Of a DNA stretch of 55,821 nt, positions 7,406-16,630 are shown in pieces. Source of the stretch: Streptomyces sp. AA1529 (GTDB lineage Bacteria; Actinomycetota; Actinomycetes; Streptomycetales; Streptomycetaceae). Both the position numbers and the translations under genes were made by a program. Numbering within the stretch: the stretch's first letter is position 1; every line of letters starts with the position of its first letter. Below the pieces are notes generated by a model. The model did no database searches and was not told where the DNA came from. It saw nothing but the letters and a program-made list of their open reading frames with translations. Location of the stretch: contig NZ_ALAP01000073.1 of assembly GCF_000280905.1 (NCBI RefSeq), positions 1 through 55,821 on the forward strand, written 5' to 3'.

Positions 7406-8491
7406 TCAGTGGGCTGCCGGATAGAGCAGGCAGTCCTCGGGGCGGATGAGCAGGTTGAGGTCGCCGTCGGTGTGGCGTACCGGGCTCTCGGCGTGGATGC
7501 GCAGGTCGCCGACGGTGAGCTCGTACTCGAAGCGGGCTCCGGTGTACGAGCACTGCTCGACCTTGGCGCGCAGTACGTTGACGGCGCCGTCGTGCGGGGC
7601 GTCCGCGCGGGTGGTGAGGGTGATGCGCTCCGAGCGCAGGCCGACCGTCGCGGACGTCCCGGCGGGCGCGGTGCCGGCCACCTTCAGGTGCTGGCCGGTG
7701 GAGCCGAGTTCGACGCTCACGACCTTCCCGTCAGCGGCGCCGACCCGGCCGTCCAGGAGGTTGCAGCGGCCGATGAAGCCCGCGACCTCCGGGGTGGCGG
7801 GAGTCTCGTAGATCTCCGTCGGGGTGCCGACCTGCTGGAGGCGGCCGTGCATGAAGACGGCGATGCGGTCGGACAGGGACATCGCCTCGACCTGGTCGTG
7901 GGTGACGTAGACCGTGGTGATGCCGACCTCGCGCTGGAGCTGCTTGAGCCAGACGCGGGCCTGGTCGCGCATCTTGGCGTCGAGGTTGGACAGCGGTTCG
8001 TCGAGGAGCAGGACGCCGGGCGAGTAGACGATGCCGCGGGCGAGAGCGACGCGCTGCTGCTGGCCGCCGGAGAGCTGGTGCGGGTAGCGGTCACGCAGGT
8101 GCGCCATGTCGACCTTGGCGAGGGCGTCGTCGATCAGGCGGCGCTGCTCGTCCTTGGCAACCTTGCGGAGTTTGAGCGGCAGGGCGAGGTTGTCGGCGAT
8201 CGTCATGTGCGGCCACAGCGCGTACGACTGGAAGACCAGGCCCAGATTGCGGCCCTCGGGCGGCACCGTGTTGCGCGGCACCCCGTCGAAGAAGGTCCGG
8301 TCGCCGACGCGGATGGTGCCGGAGTCTGGGGTCTCCAGGCCCGCCACGCAGGACAGGGTGGTGGACTTGCCGCAGCCGGACGGGCCGAGCAGGGTGAAGA
8401 ACTCTCCGTCGACGACGGTGAAGTTGATGTCCTCCAGGACGGTCGTCCCGTTGAAGGACTTCTTGAGGTTCTCGACGGCCAGCTCAGGCAT
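7406..8491 (-). CDS. ABC importer ATP-binding protein (iron/polyamine/AEP type)
   Basis: A 361-aa ATPase. Walker A GPSGCGKST is at residues 36-44, the signature LSGGQQQRV and Walker B VLLLDEPLSNLDAKMR follow, and a C-terminal TOBE-like regulatory domain starts at about 280. This is the FbpC/PotA/PhnT architecture, used for ferric ion, polyamine, thiamine or aminoethylphosphonate uptake. It overlaps the permease gene by 8 nt, and the substrate-binding lipoprotein lies farther upstream, so the three form one importer. Confidence 0.93.
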   Translation of the reverse strand: MPELAVENLKKSFNGTTVLEDINFTVVDGEFFTLLGPSGCGKSTTLSCVAGLETPDSGTIRVGDRTFFDGVPRNTVPPEGRNLGLVFQSYALWPHMTIADNLALPLKLRKVAKDEQRRLIDDALAKVDMAHLRDRYPHQLSGGQQQRVALARGIVYSPGVLLLDEPLSNLDAKMRDQARVWLKQLQREVGITTVYVTHDQVEAMSLSDRIAVFMHGRLQQVGTPTEIYETPATPEVAGFIGRCNLLDGRVGAADGKVVSVELGSTGQHLKVAGTAPAGTSATVGLRSERITLTTRADAPHDGAVNVLRAKVEQCSYTGARFEYELTVGDLRIHAESPVRHTDGDLNLLIRPEDCLLYPAAH

Positions 8492-10313
8492 GGGTCAGCT
8501 CCTTCGGGTTCGTGCCGGCCGTGACGGCCTGGGTTGCCTCGGCCTTGGCGGCCTTCTTGTCGCGCAGCAGCAGTCCGGCGAGGCCGGCGACGACCGCCGT
8601 GACGGCGATCTGAAGGGTGGCGAGCGCGGCCACCGAGCCGGTCTCTCCCTGCGTCCACAGGTCGATCGCGGTGGTGCCGATGACCTGGGACTCGGATCCG
8701 GCGAGGAACATGGCGGGCGCGTACTCGCGGATCATCTGGGTCCAGATGAGCAGGAACGAGGCGAGCATCGCGGGGACGAGGAGCCGGATCAGGATGCGCG
8801 AGACGGTGCGCCACCAGTCGGCCCCGGCGACCCGGGCCGCGTTGTCGAGTTCGCCGCCCAGCTGCATGGTCGCCGGGGAGATCGCCCCGTATGCGGAGGG
8901 CAGGGCTCGTACGCCGAAGGCGATGATCAGCGCGATGAGGGTGCCGCGTACGGCGTCGCCGCCGGGCATCCACGCGAAGGCCCAGAAGAAGCCGATGCCG
9001 ACGATGAGGCCGGGCACGGCGTGCGGGGACTGTGCGGTCGTCTCCAGGAGGCGGGCGAAGCGGAAGTCCGAGCGGCGCGCGACCAGCACCACGAGCGTGC
9101 CGAACACGGTCACGGCGACCGCGCCGATGAGGGCGACGGTGATGCTGTTGGTGATCGACTCGGTGTACGGCGCGTACGCGAAGACCAGCTTGAAGTTGTC
9201 CAGGGTGAGCAGCGAGAACGGGTTGACCAGTGGGGTCAGCAGCGTGGTGAACGCCCGCAGGATCAGGGCGAGCAGGGGCAGCAGCGCCCCGAAGACGACG
9301 TAGATCCCGACGAAGGCGAAGCCGAGCCACTTCCAGCGGCCGATGTCGAGCAGATGCGAGCGCGACGCCTTGCCGCGCACCGACACGAACCGCTGGGCGT
9401 GCTTGAGTAGCCGCGACTGGACGACGACCAGGCCGATGGTGGTCAGCAGCATGAAGGTGGCGGCGGCGCCGAGCAGGCCGTAGTCCGGGCTGATGGAGTC
9501 GATGCCTTGGTCGTAGAGGAAGTTGGAGAAGAGCGTGATCCCGGCCGGTTCACCGAGGATGAGAGGGATGGAGAGGGTCTCCACCGACGTGCCGAAGATC
9601 AGCAGACCGGCGTAGAGCATCGGCGGACGCAGCATCGGGACGACGACCGAGCGCAGGATGCGGAAAGGCCCGGCGCCGACCGTGCGGGCGGCGTTCTCCA
9701 GTGAACTGTCGGACGCGACGAGGGCGTTGGCGCAGAACAGATAGGCGATCGGGACTTGCGCGACAGCCTCGACGAACGCCATGCCGGGCAGCGTGTACAG
9801 GTTCCACGGCACCCAGCCGAACGCCTCGCGGACGGACGTGGTCAAAAACCCGGCGGGGCCGTAGACGACGATCCAGCCGAAGGCGAGGACGAGGGGCGAG
9901 ATGTAGATCGGCCAGCGCAGCACCTGGCCGAACAGGCGGGCCGCCGGAAAGCGGGTGCGCTCCAGGAGTATCGCCATCGGCACCGCGATGACCAGTGCGA
10001 AGAGCGTGGTCAGCGCGGCGAAGAGCAGCGTGTCGAGGATGATCGAGCCGAAGCCCGCCTCGGTGAACAAGTGGGTGTAGTTGGAGAGGGTGAAGGCGCC
10101 GCGGGCCGCGTACAGCGGCTGGTTGCGGATCGACTGGTAGAGGATCGGGATCACGGGCGCGAGCACGAGCGCGGCGGTGATCAGGAATGTCAGCCAGTGG
10201 ATGGTCACTTCACGCCCGGCGCCGAACAGGCGCCGGTACTGCGGCGTGCCGAGGTCGCTGGCGCGCGGGGCACTGCGGGGTGGCGTGGGCGCCACGGGAT
10301 TCTGGATGGCCAT
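8484..10313 (-). CDS. ABC importer permease, two fused membrane domains
   Basis: A 609-aa permease with two BPD-type transmembrane halves in one chain (about residues 30-290 and 325-590), around 12 membrane segments, and EAA-like loops in both halves (VEAVAQVPIAYLFCANA...ENAARTVGA and the ELDNAARVAGADWWRTV region). Fused permeases of this kind belong to the FbpB/ThiP-like ferric or organic-anion importers. Translationally coupled to the ATPase gene. The binding-protein gene lies 63 bp upstream. Confidence 0.92.
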   Translation of the reverse strand: MAIQNPVAPTPPRSAPRASDLGTPQYRRLFGAGREVTIHWLTFLITAALVLAPVIPILYQSIRNQPLYAARGAFTLSNYTHLFTEAGFGSIILDTLLFAALTTLFALVIAVPMAILLERTRFPAARLFGQVLRWPIYISPLVLAFGWIVVYGPAGFLTTSVREAFGWVPWNLYTLPGMAFVEAVAQVPIAYLFCANALVASDSSLENAARTVGAGPFRILRSVVVPMLRPPMLYAGLLIFGTSVETLSIPLILGEPAGITLFSNFLYDQGIDSISPDYGLLGAAATFMLLTTIGLVVVQSRLLKHAQRFVSVRGKASRSHLLDIGRWKWLGFAFVGIYVVFGALLPLLALILRAFTTLLTPLVNPFSLLTLDNFKLVFAYAPYTESITNSITVALIGAVAVTVFGTLVVLVARRSDFRFARLLETTAQSPHAVPGLIVGIGFFWAFAWMPGGDAVRGTLIALIIAFGVRALPSAYGAISPATMQLGGELDNAARVAGADWWRTVSRILIRLLVPAMLASFLLIWTQMIREYAPAMFLAGSESQVIGTTAIDLWTQGETGSVAALATLQIAVTAVVAGLAGLLLRDKKAAKAEATQAVTAGTNPKELTHA

Positions 10314-10376
10314 GGGGGCTCCGTATGAACAGGCCGATGGGGAAGGGAAGGTGGGAGGTTGTGGCGAGGGGCGGGG

Positions 10377-11540
10377 TCAGCCCACCGCCTTCTCCCAGCG
10401 CGTCACGTACGCCTCCATGACGTCCTCCGGCACCTTCTTGGGCCGGTACAGGTGCACCTGGTCCGCGCCGAGCCTGCGCTGCATGTCCTGGAAGCTGTCC
10501 ATGGCGTCCTGACGGACCCCCGGCCGGTAGGGCGACAGGCCCCCTTCGGCGACGGCGGCCTGTCCGCGGGCGGAGAGCAGGAAGTCGAGGAAGAGCCGGG
10601 CGGCGTTGGGGTGCGGCGCGGTCTTCACGATGGACGCGGCGCGCGGCATGATGACGGTGCCCTCGGCGCAGTAGCTCCAGCCGAGCAGGCCGCCGCTCTT
10701 CTCGGTGGCCGGGATGGCCACGCCGCCGCTGAGGTTGATCGACACGTCGTACTCGCCGGAGACGACCTTCTCGACCAGCGTGCCGGAGGAGTGGTCGGGG
10801 CGGGTGAAGGGCAGCACGCGGCGGAAGGTCTCCCAGCCGCCGGGGACGTTCGCCGTGTAGCCCTGGTTGCTGGCGTAGCCGTAGGCGTTGGTCGGGTCGT
10901 ACACGCCGATCTTGCCGCGGAAGCGGGAGGGCGTCGCCTCCACGATGTCCGCCAATGACCGCAATCCTTTGGGGAATTGGGACGCGTCGAGGGTCTTGCG
11001 GTTGTAGATGAGCGTGACGGCGTCGGTGGACATGGTCCACACGCCGGGCACCAGCTCCGCCCAGCCGGGCAGATGGTCCTTCTCCGGCGAGCGGTAGTCG
11101 GAGGCGACGTTCCGGGCCGCGTAGTCGCCCCACAACGGGCCCGCGTTGTTGGCGAGCAGGTCGACGGGGGACCTGCCGGTGGCGGATTCGCTGTAGTAGC
11201 GCTCGTAGACCGCCGAGCCGCCGAGGTTGGTGGCGCGGATGTCGGACAGCCAGGGGTAGCGGTCGCTGAACGCGTCGAAGACCGGATGCCAGTTGGTCTG
11301 CGAGGTGTTGGAGTAGATCAGGATCTTCTTCTCGCGCCGCGAGGCTTCGACGATCTTGTCGTACGAGGCCGGGTAGTACGCGGGGGCCTTGGGTGCGGCG
11401 GCGTTCGCCTCGTCGGCGGTGCAGGCGGCCAGGGCCCCGCCCAGGGCGGCGAAGGTCCCGGCGGCGGCGGCCGTACGCAGGACACGGCGGCGGGAAGGAC
11501 GGGCGGGGAGAGGTGGCGACGGTGGTGTCGTCGGGGGCAT
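10377..11540 (-). CDS. Substrate-binding lipoprotein of the ABC importer
   Basis: A 387-aa extracellular binding protein. The N-terminus combines twin arginines (SRRRVLRTAAAAG) with the lipobox LAAC, Cys at about residue 40, so it is probably a Tat-exported lipoprotein. The mature sequence (YSNTSQTNWHPVFDAFSDRYP, later SVNLSGG-like loops and NAARLFLDFLLSARGQ) is that of FbpA-like type II binding proteins that take ferric ion, phosphonates or small organic acids. It is the first gene of the importer. The neighbouring aconitase and aldolase suggest a tricarboxylic or similar acid, or its ferric chelate, as ligand; this is inference. Confidence 0.88.
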   Translation of the reverse strand: MPPTTPPSPPLPARPSRRRVLRTAAAAGTFAALGGALAACTADEANAAAPKAPAYYPASYDKIVEASRREKKILIYSNTSQTNWHPVFDAFSDRYPWLSDIRATNLGGSAVYERYYSESATGRSPVDLLANNAGPLWGDYAARNVASDYRSPEKDHLPGWAELVPGVWTMSTDAVTLIYNRKTLDASQFPKGLRSLADIVEATPSRFRGKIGVYDPTNAYGYASNQGYTANVPGGWETFRRVLPFTRPDHSSGTLVEKVVSGEYDVSINLSGGVAIPATEKSGGLLGWSYCAEGTVIMPRAASIVKTAPHPNAARLFLDFLLSARGQAAVAEGGLSPYRPGVRQDAMDSFQDMQRRLGADQVHLYRPKKVPEDVMEAYVTRWEKAVG

Positions 11541-11618
11541 GGCGGCTCTTCTCGTAGGGAGCGCGACGGCGCTGTCAGCTGCGACTTCGAGAGGGGGGTG
11601 GCAGGGGGGGCGTCGGGG

Positions 11619-14321
11619 TTACGGAGTGGCGACCGCGCGGCGCATCACGTACGGCAGGATTCCGCCGTGCCGCAGATACGCCAGCTCCTGGCGGGAGTTG
11701 AGGCGCAGCCTCAGCCGGGCGGTGGTGCGGGAGCCGTCGGGGCGGGTGAGGCGCAGGGCGACGGGGTTGGTGCCGACGTGCAGCGCATCGAGGCCGTCGA
11801 AGACGAGTTCCTCCTCGCCGGTGAGGCCGTACGCGGCTGCCGTGTCGCCGGGTTCGAACTCCAGCGGCAGTACGCCCATCCCGATGAGGTTGCTGCGGTG
11901 GATGCGCTCGTACGATTCGGCGATCACCGCGCGGACACCGAGCAGCGCCTGCGCCTTCGCGGCCCAGTCGCGGCTGGAGCCGGCGCCGTAGTTGCGGCCC
12001 GCGACGACGACCAGGTCCAGGCCCGCCGCGCGGTAGGTGGGTGCGGCCTCGTGTACCGGCAGGACCGCCGACCGGTCGGCGGCGTAGGCGTGGCCGCCTC
12101 GCAACTCTCCGTCCTCGATGAGGAGTTGATTACTGACGGCGGCGTTGGTGAACGCCCCGCGCAGCATCACCTCGTGGTTGCTGCGCCGCGTGGAGTACTG
12201 GTTGAGATCGCGGCGGGCGACGCCACGCTCGGCGAGCCACTGTCCGGCGGCGCTGCGGGCCGGGATCGCGCCGGCCGGTGAGATGTGGTCGGTGGTGACG
12301 TCGTCGCCGAGGTGAAGCAGCACCTTGGCCCGGTCGATACGCAGTCGGTCCGGCGCATCGGCGAGCAGACCGGTCAGGTGCGGCGGGCGCCGGATGTACG
12401 TCGACTCCGGATCCCAGCGGAAGCGGACGCCGTCCGGCGCCTCGATGTCACGCCACGCCTGGGTGCCCTCGCGCAGCCGGGCCGCGTTGGCCCGGAACAT
12501 CGCGGGCCGCACGGCCGCGGCGACGCGCGCGGCGACCTCCTCGTCGCTGGGCCACAGGTCCTTCAGGAACACGGGCGTGCCGTCGGCGGTGCTGCCGAGC
12601 GGCTCGCGCTCGAAGTCGTGCCGGATCGATCCGGCCAGCGCGTAGGCGACGACGAGCGGCGGGGAGGCGAGATAGGAGTGCGCGACGCGCGGGTTGACGC
12701 GGCCCGCGAAGTTGCGGTTCCCGGACAGGACGGCGACCGGGTCGGCCCCGCCGTCGGCGGCGACCTGCTCCAACTCATCTTGCAGGGGGCCCGAGTTACC
12801 GATGCACGTCATGCAGCCGAAGCCGACGATGTGGAAGCCGGTCTCCTCCAGCGGGGTCAGCAGTCCGGCCTCGCGCAGATAGTCCTCGACGACCCGTGAG
12901 CCCGGCGACAGCGACGTCTTCACCCATGGCTTCGCCGTGAGCCCGGCCTGCCGTGCCCGTTCGGCGACCAGTGCCGCCTGCACGATCAGCGACGGGTTCG
13001 CGGTGTTGGTGCAACTGGTGATCGCGGCGATGGCGACCGGCCCCTCGGGCAGTGGTTCACCGGCGACCGTCACGGGCGCCCGGTTGCCGCTCGAAGGCTG
13101 GAAGGAGCCGGGCACCTGCGACAATGGCAGCCGCTGATGCGGCAGATCGGGCCCGGCCAGGCTCGGCTCCACCGTCGACAGATCGAGCTCGATCAGGTCG
13201 TCGTAGCGCGGCTCAGGGCTGTCGGCGGTCCGCTTGAGTCCCTGCGCGCCGAGATAGGCGTCGACGAGCCGTACGTGGTCCTCGTCCCGGCCGGTGAGGC
13301 GCAGATACGCAGCCGTCTCGTCGTCGTAGGGGAAGTAGACGCACGTCGCCCCGTACTCGGGTGCCATGTTGGAGACCGCCGCGCGCTCCGCCCAGCCGAG
13401 CGCTGCGACGCCGGGCCCGCAGAACTCCACGAACTGGTCCACCACGCCCTGTTCGCGCAGGAGTTGGGTCAGTGTGAGGGCGAGGTCGGTGGCGCCGACG
13501 CCGGAGCGCAGCCGCCCGGTCAGCCGGACGCCGACCACGCGCGGGAACGGGATGGTGACCGGCTCGCCGAGCATCGCGGCCTGTCCTTCGAGCCCGCCGA
13601 CGCCCCAGCCGACGACGCCCAGCGCGTTGATCATCGGGGTGTGGCTGTCGGTGGCGACGAGCACGTCCGGGTGCAGCCACGGCAGACCGCCGCCCTCGGC
13701 CGGATCGTCCTGCTGCCAGACGACGCGGGCCAGGGTCTCCATGTTGACCTGGTGGATGATGCCCGTACCCGGCGGCACCACGCGGAAGTTGCTGAGGCTG
13801 CGCTCGGCCCACTTCACGAAGGCGTACCGCTCGGCGTTGCGCCGGAAGTCGATCAGCAGATTGCGCTCGACGGCGTCGCCGTGCCCGTACTCCTCGACGA
13901 TGACGGAGTGGTCGACGGTCAGGTCCACGGGCACCGCGGGCTGCAACTGGCCCGGATCACCGCGGAGTTCGGCGACGCTGTCGCGCAGGGCCGCGAAGTC
14001 GGCGAGCGCGGGCAGGCACGTCGTGTCGTGCAGCATGATCCGATCCGGGTGCACCGGCACCTCGCAGTCACCCTGGCCCGCGCGGATCCGGTCGAGTACG
14101 GCGCCGAGCGCGGCGGGGGAGCGACGAGCGACGTTCTCGACCAGCACTCTGACCGCGTAGGGCAGTTCGGCGAGCCGCTCGGCCGGCAGCAGCCGGTCCA
14201 GCGGTAGATGGCGGTACGCGCGACCGTCGACGGTGAGGACGGCGGTGACGGCGGTGACGGGCGTGTCAGCGCATGTGCCGGTGGCTGCGTCGGCGAGTGC
14301 GGCGGTGTGGTCTGTGCTCAT
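11619..14321 (-). CDS. Aconitate hydratase paralogue (AcnA-type)
   Basis: A 900-aa aconitase with the three [4Fe-4S] cysteines in SCTNTANPS and GCMTCIGNSGPL, and the C-terminal swivel domain with GRNYGAGSSRDWAAK and SYERIHRSNLIGMG. Length and motifs are those of full AcnA/IRP-type enzymes, which interconvert citrate and isocitrate; close relatives act on 2-methylcitrate or phosphinomethylmalate. Streptomycetes normally carry a housekeeping acnA elsewhere. The place of this copy between an ABC importer and a GntR regulator suggests a specialised catabolic role. An ATTGTATTAAT motif (14405-14415, minus strand) upstream resembles one upstream of the aldolase gene. Confidence 0.9.
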   Translation of the reverse strand: MSTDHTAALADAATGTCADTPVTAVTAVLTVDGRAYRHLPLDRLLPAERLAELPYAVRVLVENVARRSPAALGAVLDRIRAGQGDCEVPVHPDRIMLHDTTCLPALADFAALRDSVAELRGDPGQLQPAVPVDLTVDHSVIVEEYGHGDAVERNLLIDFRRNAERYAFVKWAERSLSNFRVVPPGTGIIHQVNMETLARVVWQQDDPAEGGGLPWLHPDVLVATDSHTPMINALGVVGWGVGGLEGQAAMLGEPVTIPFPRVVGVRLTGRLRSGVGATDLALTLTQLLREQGVVDQFVEFCGPGVAALGWAERAAVSNMAPEYGATCVYFPYDDETAAYLRLTGRDEDHVRLVDAYLGAQGLKRTADSPEPRYDDLIELDLSTVEPSLAGPDLPHQRLPLSQVPGSFQPSSGNRAPVTVAGEPLPEGPVAIAAITSCTNTANPSLIVQAALVAERARQAGLTAKPWVKTSLSPGSRVVEDYLREAGLLTPLEETGFHIVGFGCMTCIGNSGPLQDELEQVAADGGADPVAVLSGNRNFAGRVNPRVAHSYLASPPLVVAYALAGSIRHDFEREPLGSTADGTPVFLKDLWPSDEEVAARVAAAVRPAMFRANAARLREGTQAWRDIEAPDGVRFRWDPESTYIRRPPHLTGLLADAPDRLRIDRAKVLLHLGDDVTTDHISPAGAIPARSAAGQWLAERGVARRDLNQYSTRRSNHEVMLRGAFTNAAVSNQLLIEDGELRGGHAYAADRSAVLPVHEAAPTYRAAGLDLVVVAGRNYGAGSSRDWAAKAQALLGVRAVIAESYERIHRSNLIGMGVLPLEFEPGDTAAAYGLTGEEELVFDGLDALHVGTNPVALRLTRPDGSRTTARLRLRLNSRQELAYLRHGGILPYVMRRAVATP

Positions 14322-14404
14322 GATCCCTGCTGTGGTTCAGACGCGGGCGGGTCCACGGGCGCACGCCGGGTGCGCCGGGCCGCCAGTATTGTCCTAAGCC
14401 GAAG

Positions 14405-14415
14405 ATTAATACAAT
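14405..14415 (-). promoter_or_regulatory. Candidate GntR site upstream of aconitase
   Basis: ATTGTATTAAT on the minus strand, in the AT-rich gap before the aconitase gene. It matches ATTGTATAGAT at 15427 in 9 of 11 positions. A flanking ATTGT (14388-14392) with the ACAAT here forms a loose inverted repeat. Confidence 0.4.
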
Positions 14416-14479
14416 GGCTGGAACGAGGAATCTGCCGCGGTGTGAGAGCGGGGAGGGTGAGTGCCCGGACCGGGCGGGG

Positions 14480-15361
14480 TCAGCGGCCCGTCTTGATGGT
14501 GCGCACCTTGTCCAGGTGGCGGCGCAGGAACGCCGCCGCCTCTTCGAGATCGCCGGCCTCGACCAGGTCGAGCATGTGCAGATGTTCCCGCGCCTGACCG
14601 GCCAGACGGGAGCGGTCGACCTGGTGGCGGTACTCGATGAGACGGCGCAGCCGGTTCTGGCGGCGGGTGGCGTCGAGCAGGAACTGGTTGCCCGAGAAGC
14701 CGACCAGCGTCTCATGGAACGACGCGTTCACGTGGAAGAGTTCGGCCCGCGGCAGGAGCAGGATGTCGCCGCGCAGCAGGGCCTCCTGCTGCTTGCGATG
14801 CAGGGCCGCCGCCTCTGGATCGATCGTGAAGCCCGGCTCGAGCAGGGCGTTCGGCTCGATGATCATGCGGTAGCGGTAGCTCTGGTCGTGCGCCTCGACC
14901 GTATTGAGGACCTGCTGGAACTCCCAGCCGCGCCCGCCGATCTTGCGGCGTACGAGGTCCTCGGACTCCATACGGGCCAGCACCCGCTCGGCCTGGCGGG
15001 GCGTCAGGCCGTAGCCGCGGCCGATGTCGGCCGTCGTGAACGGGCCGGTGAAGCGGCCGCCCACGTAGTCGTCGGCGATCCGGAAATACGCGTCCTGCTC
15101 GATGTCGCCACCGTCGGACAGGTCCGTCCCGGCCAGCGTGGCGGCGGAACGGGCAAGGAAGAAGCCTCGGTTGGGCTCGCGCCGCAGGATGCCGACCTCG
15201 GCGAGGAAGAGCATCGCCTTGCGGGCCGGGGTGCGCGAGACGTCCAGCTCGTCAGCGGTCCACTGTTCGGTGACGTGCGCACCCTCCTCGAGGCCGCTGC
15301 GGCGCAGCAGGTCCACCAGGCGGGTGGCGATGGAGGTGGTCAGGTTCGGCCGCGACATCAC
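14480..15361 (-). CDS. GntR-family regulator with two winged helices and FCD domain
   Basis: A 293-aa protein. The first HTH (about residues 5-75) has the GntR pattern DELDVSRTPARKAMLFLAEVGILRREPNRGFF. A second winged-helix follows (FTTADIGRGYGLTPRQAERVLARMESEDLVRRK, about 95-150). The remainder is an FCD-type all-helical effector domain (ELFHVNASFHETLVGFSGN is the usual metal/ligand loop). FCD regulators commonly sense carboxylic acids, which fits the adjacent aconitase, aldolase and importer. Divergent from the rraA-like gene. It may bind the ATTGTATNNAT motifs on either side. Confidence 0.85.
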   Translation of the reverse strand: MMSRPNLTTSIATRLVDLLRRSGLEEGAHVTEQWTADELDVSRTPARKAMLFLAEVGILRREPNRGFFLARSAATLAGTDLSDGGDIEQDAYFRIADDYVGGRFTGPFTTADIGRGYGLTPRQAERVLARMESEDLVRRKIGGRGWEFQQVLNTVEAHDQSYRYRMIIEPNALLEPGFTIDPEAAALHRKQQEALLRGDILLLPRAELFHVNASFHETLVGFSGNQFLLDATRRQNRLRRLIEYRHQVDRSRLAGQAREHLHMLDLVEAGDLEEAAAFLRRHLDKVRTIKTGR

Positions 15362-15426
15362 GCTGCGCTCTTCGTACGGGGACGGGGAGATCCCATCTTA
15401 AGCGCCGTGCCGGCTGCGACCGAGGG

Positions 15427-15437
15427 ATTGTATAGAT
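15427..15437 (+). promoter_or_regulatory. Candidate GntR site in the GntR/aldolase divergent region
   Basis: ATTGTATAGAT, related to the motif before the aconitase gene. It lies midway between the divergent GntR and RraA-like genes and could control both. Confidence 0.4.
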
Positions 15438-15550
15438 AGGCGTATTGATGCAAAATGGCGCTCGTGGGACGTCGAATCGTCCTGCTGCTGTGCAAGAGAG
15501 CCTGTGACCAGCCCCAGCCGACAGCCCGAGTGAGAGGCGCGAAGCCCCGC

Positions 15551-16042
15551 ATGCCGACGACCGTCACGACCCCCGTCCCCACCGCCGACCTCGCCGACCA
15601 GCACGGTGACCGACTCCGTGTCTGCGATGTGCAGTTCACCAACTACGGCGGCGCCCGATCCTTCGCCGGACCGGTGCGGACCGTGTCCTGTCGCGAGGAC
15701 AACGCCCTGCTGCACGAACTGCTGCGTACACCGGGAGAGGGCGCCGTCGTGGTCGTCGACGGAGGCGGCTCCCTCGCCACCACGCTCTTCGGGGACCGCA
15801 TGGCCACCCGGGCCCTCGAGAACGGGTGGGCGGGAGTCGTCGTCCACGGCGCCGTCCGCGACAGCGCGGCACTGGCCACCATGCCGCTCGGTGTCCAGGC
15901 GCTCGGCACCAATCCACGCCGGGCCGGGAAGGCGGGCAGCGGGGCGGTGGATGTGCCGGTCAGCTTCGGCGGCGTCACCTTCGAGACCGGGGACGTGCTG
16001 CACGCGGACGAGGACGGGGTCGTCCTTCTGCCCCGCGCCTGA
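15551..16042 (+). CDS. RraA-like protein / HMG-type aldolase
   Basis: A 163-aa protein from the ATG at 15551. It has the RraA fold signature: CDVQFTNYGG, VVVVDGGGS, then WAGVVVHGAVRDSAALATMPLGVQALG with the adjacent Arg-Asp pair that in HMG/CHA aldolases binds metal and substrate. Members named RraA in actinomycetes are usually 4-hydroxy-4-methyl-2-oxoglutarate (or 4-carboxy-4-hydroxy-2-oxoadipate) aldolases or oxaloacetate decarboxylases rather than RNase E regulators. That chemistry would link a branched tricarboxylic acid to the neighbouring aconitase. Divergent from the GntR gene. Confidence 0.82.
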   Translation: MPTTVTTPVPTADLADQHGDRLRVCDVQFTNYGGARSFAGPVRTVSCREDNALLHELLRTPGEGAVVVVDGGGSLATTLFGDRMATRALENGWAGVVVHGAVRDSAALATMPLGVQALGTNPRRAGKAGSGAVDVPVSFGGVTFETGDVLHADEDGVVLLPRA

Positions 16043-16222
16043 GCTGTCCGTGCGCGGCCGCCCATATGCGCCGCCTTGGCCGAGTCCCGCCCTATCTGGG
16101 GTTGCGACGATCTGATGCCATGTCGGGAAGGCGGCGGGGGCGGCATCGGCGGATGGGGGCCGCCTGGGAGCATCTGCGCAGTGGGGCCGGCCCGCAGGTG
16201 GGCACGCGCACGTGCGACGCTG

Positions 16223-16630
16223 TCAGACGTCCTTGATCCGTACGCGGTCGCCGCACAGCTTCGACCAGTCGTCGCGGTCCGACGTCAGTACCAGAACGGG
16301 TGCCGGGGCGCGGAGCGCCATCGCGGCGACGAGGGCATCGATGGCGTACTTGTGGCCGTGTAGGCCACCGGCGTCGCTCAGTAGCTGAACTGCGGTGAGG
16401 CTGTCCGCCTGGGTGACGTCTTGGACCTGAAGGCGGGAGAGCATCCAGCGCAGCCGGGCGGTATCCGTCTTCCCGTAGACGGCCTCCACCACTGTCAGGG
16501 GCGACACGAGGACGGGCACGCCCACGCGCCTAGCGGCCTCGATCCGGGTGATCATCTGGCGGTCGTTGCGCAGGAGCAGCGACAGGGCCTGGGAGTCCAG
16601 CACCAGAGACCTTGCGGCGGGTTCCTTCAT
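16223..16630 (-). CDS. PIN-domain toxin (VapC-like)
   Basis: A 135-aa PIN-domain protein. Acidic residues expected at the Mg-dependent RNase site are visible: Asp in LVLDSQALS near residue 12, Glu in TVVEAVYG, Asp in KYAIDALVAA and Asp in LTSDRDDW. VapC toxins cleave RNA (tRNA or rRNA) when freed from their antitoxin. The ATG overlaps the stop of the upstream RHH gene (ATGA, 16627-16630), the standard arrangement for an antitoxin-toxin operon. Confidence 0.85.
   Translation of the reverse strand: MKEPAARSLVLDSQALSLLLRNDRQMITRIEAARRVGVPVLVSPLTVVEAVYGKTDTARLRWMLSRLQVQDVTQADSLTAVQLLSDAGGLHGHKYAIDALVAAMALRAPAPVLVLTSDRDDWSKLCGDRVRIKDV

Noticed and set aside
15551..16042. RNase E activity regulator as function of the RraA-like gene
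   Set aside because: The Arg-Asp catalytic pair and the metabolic neighbours favour an aldolase role.
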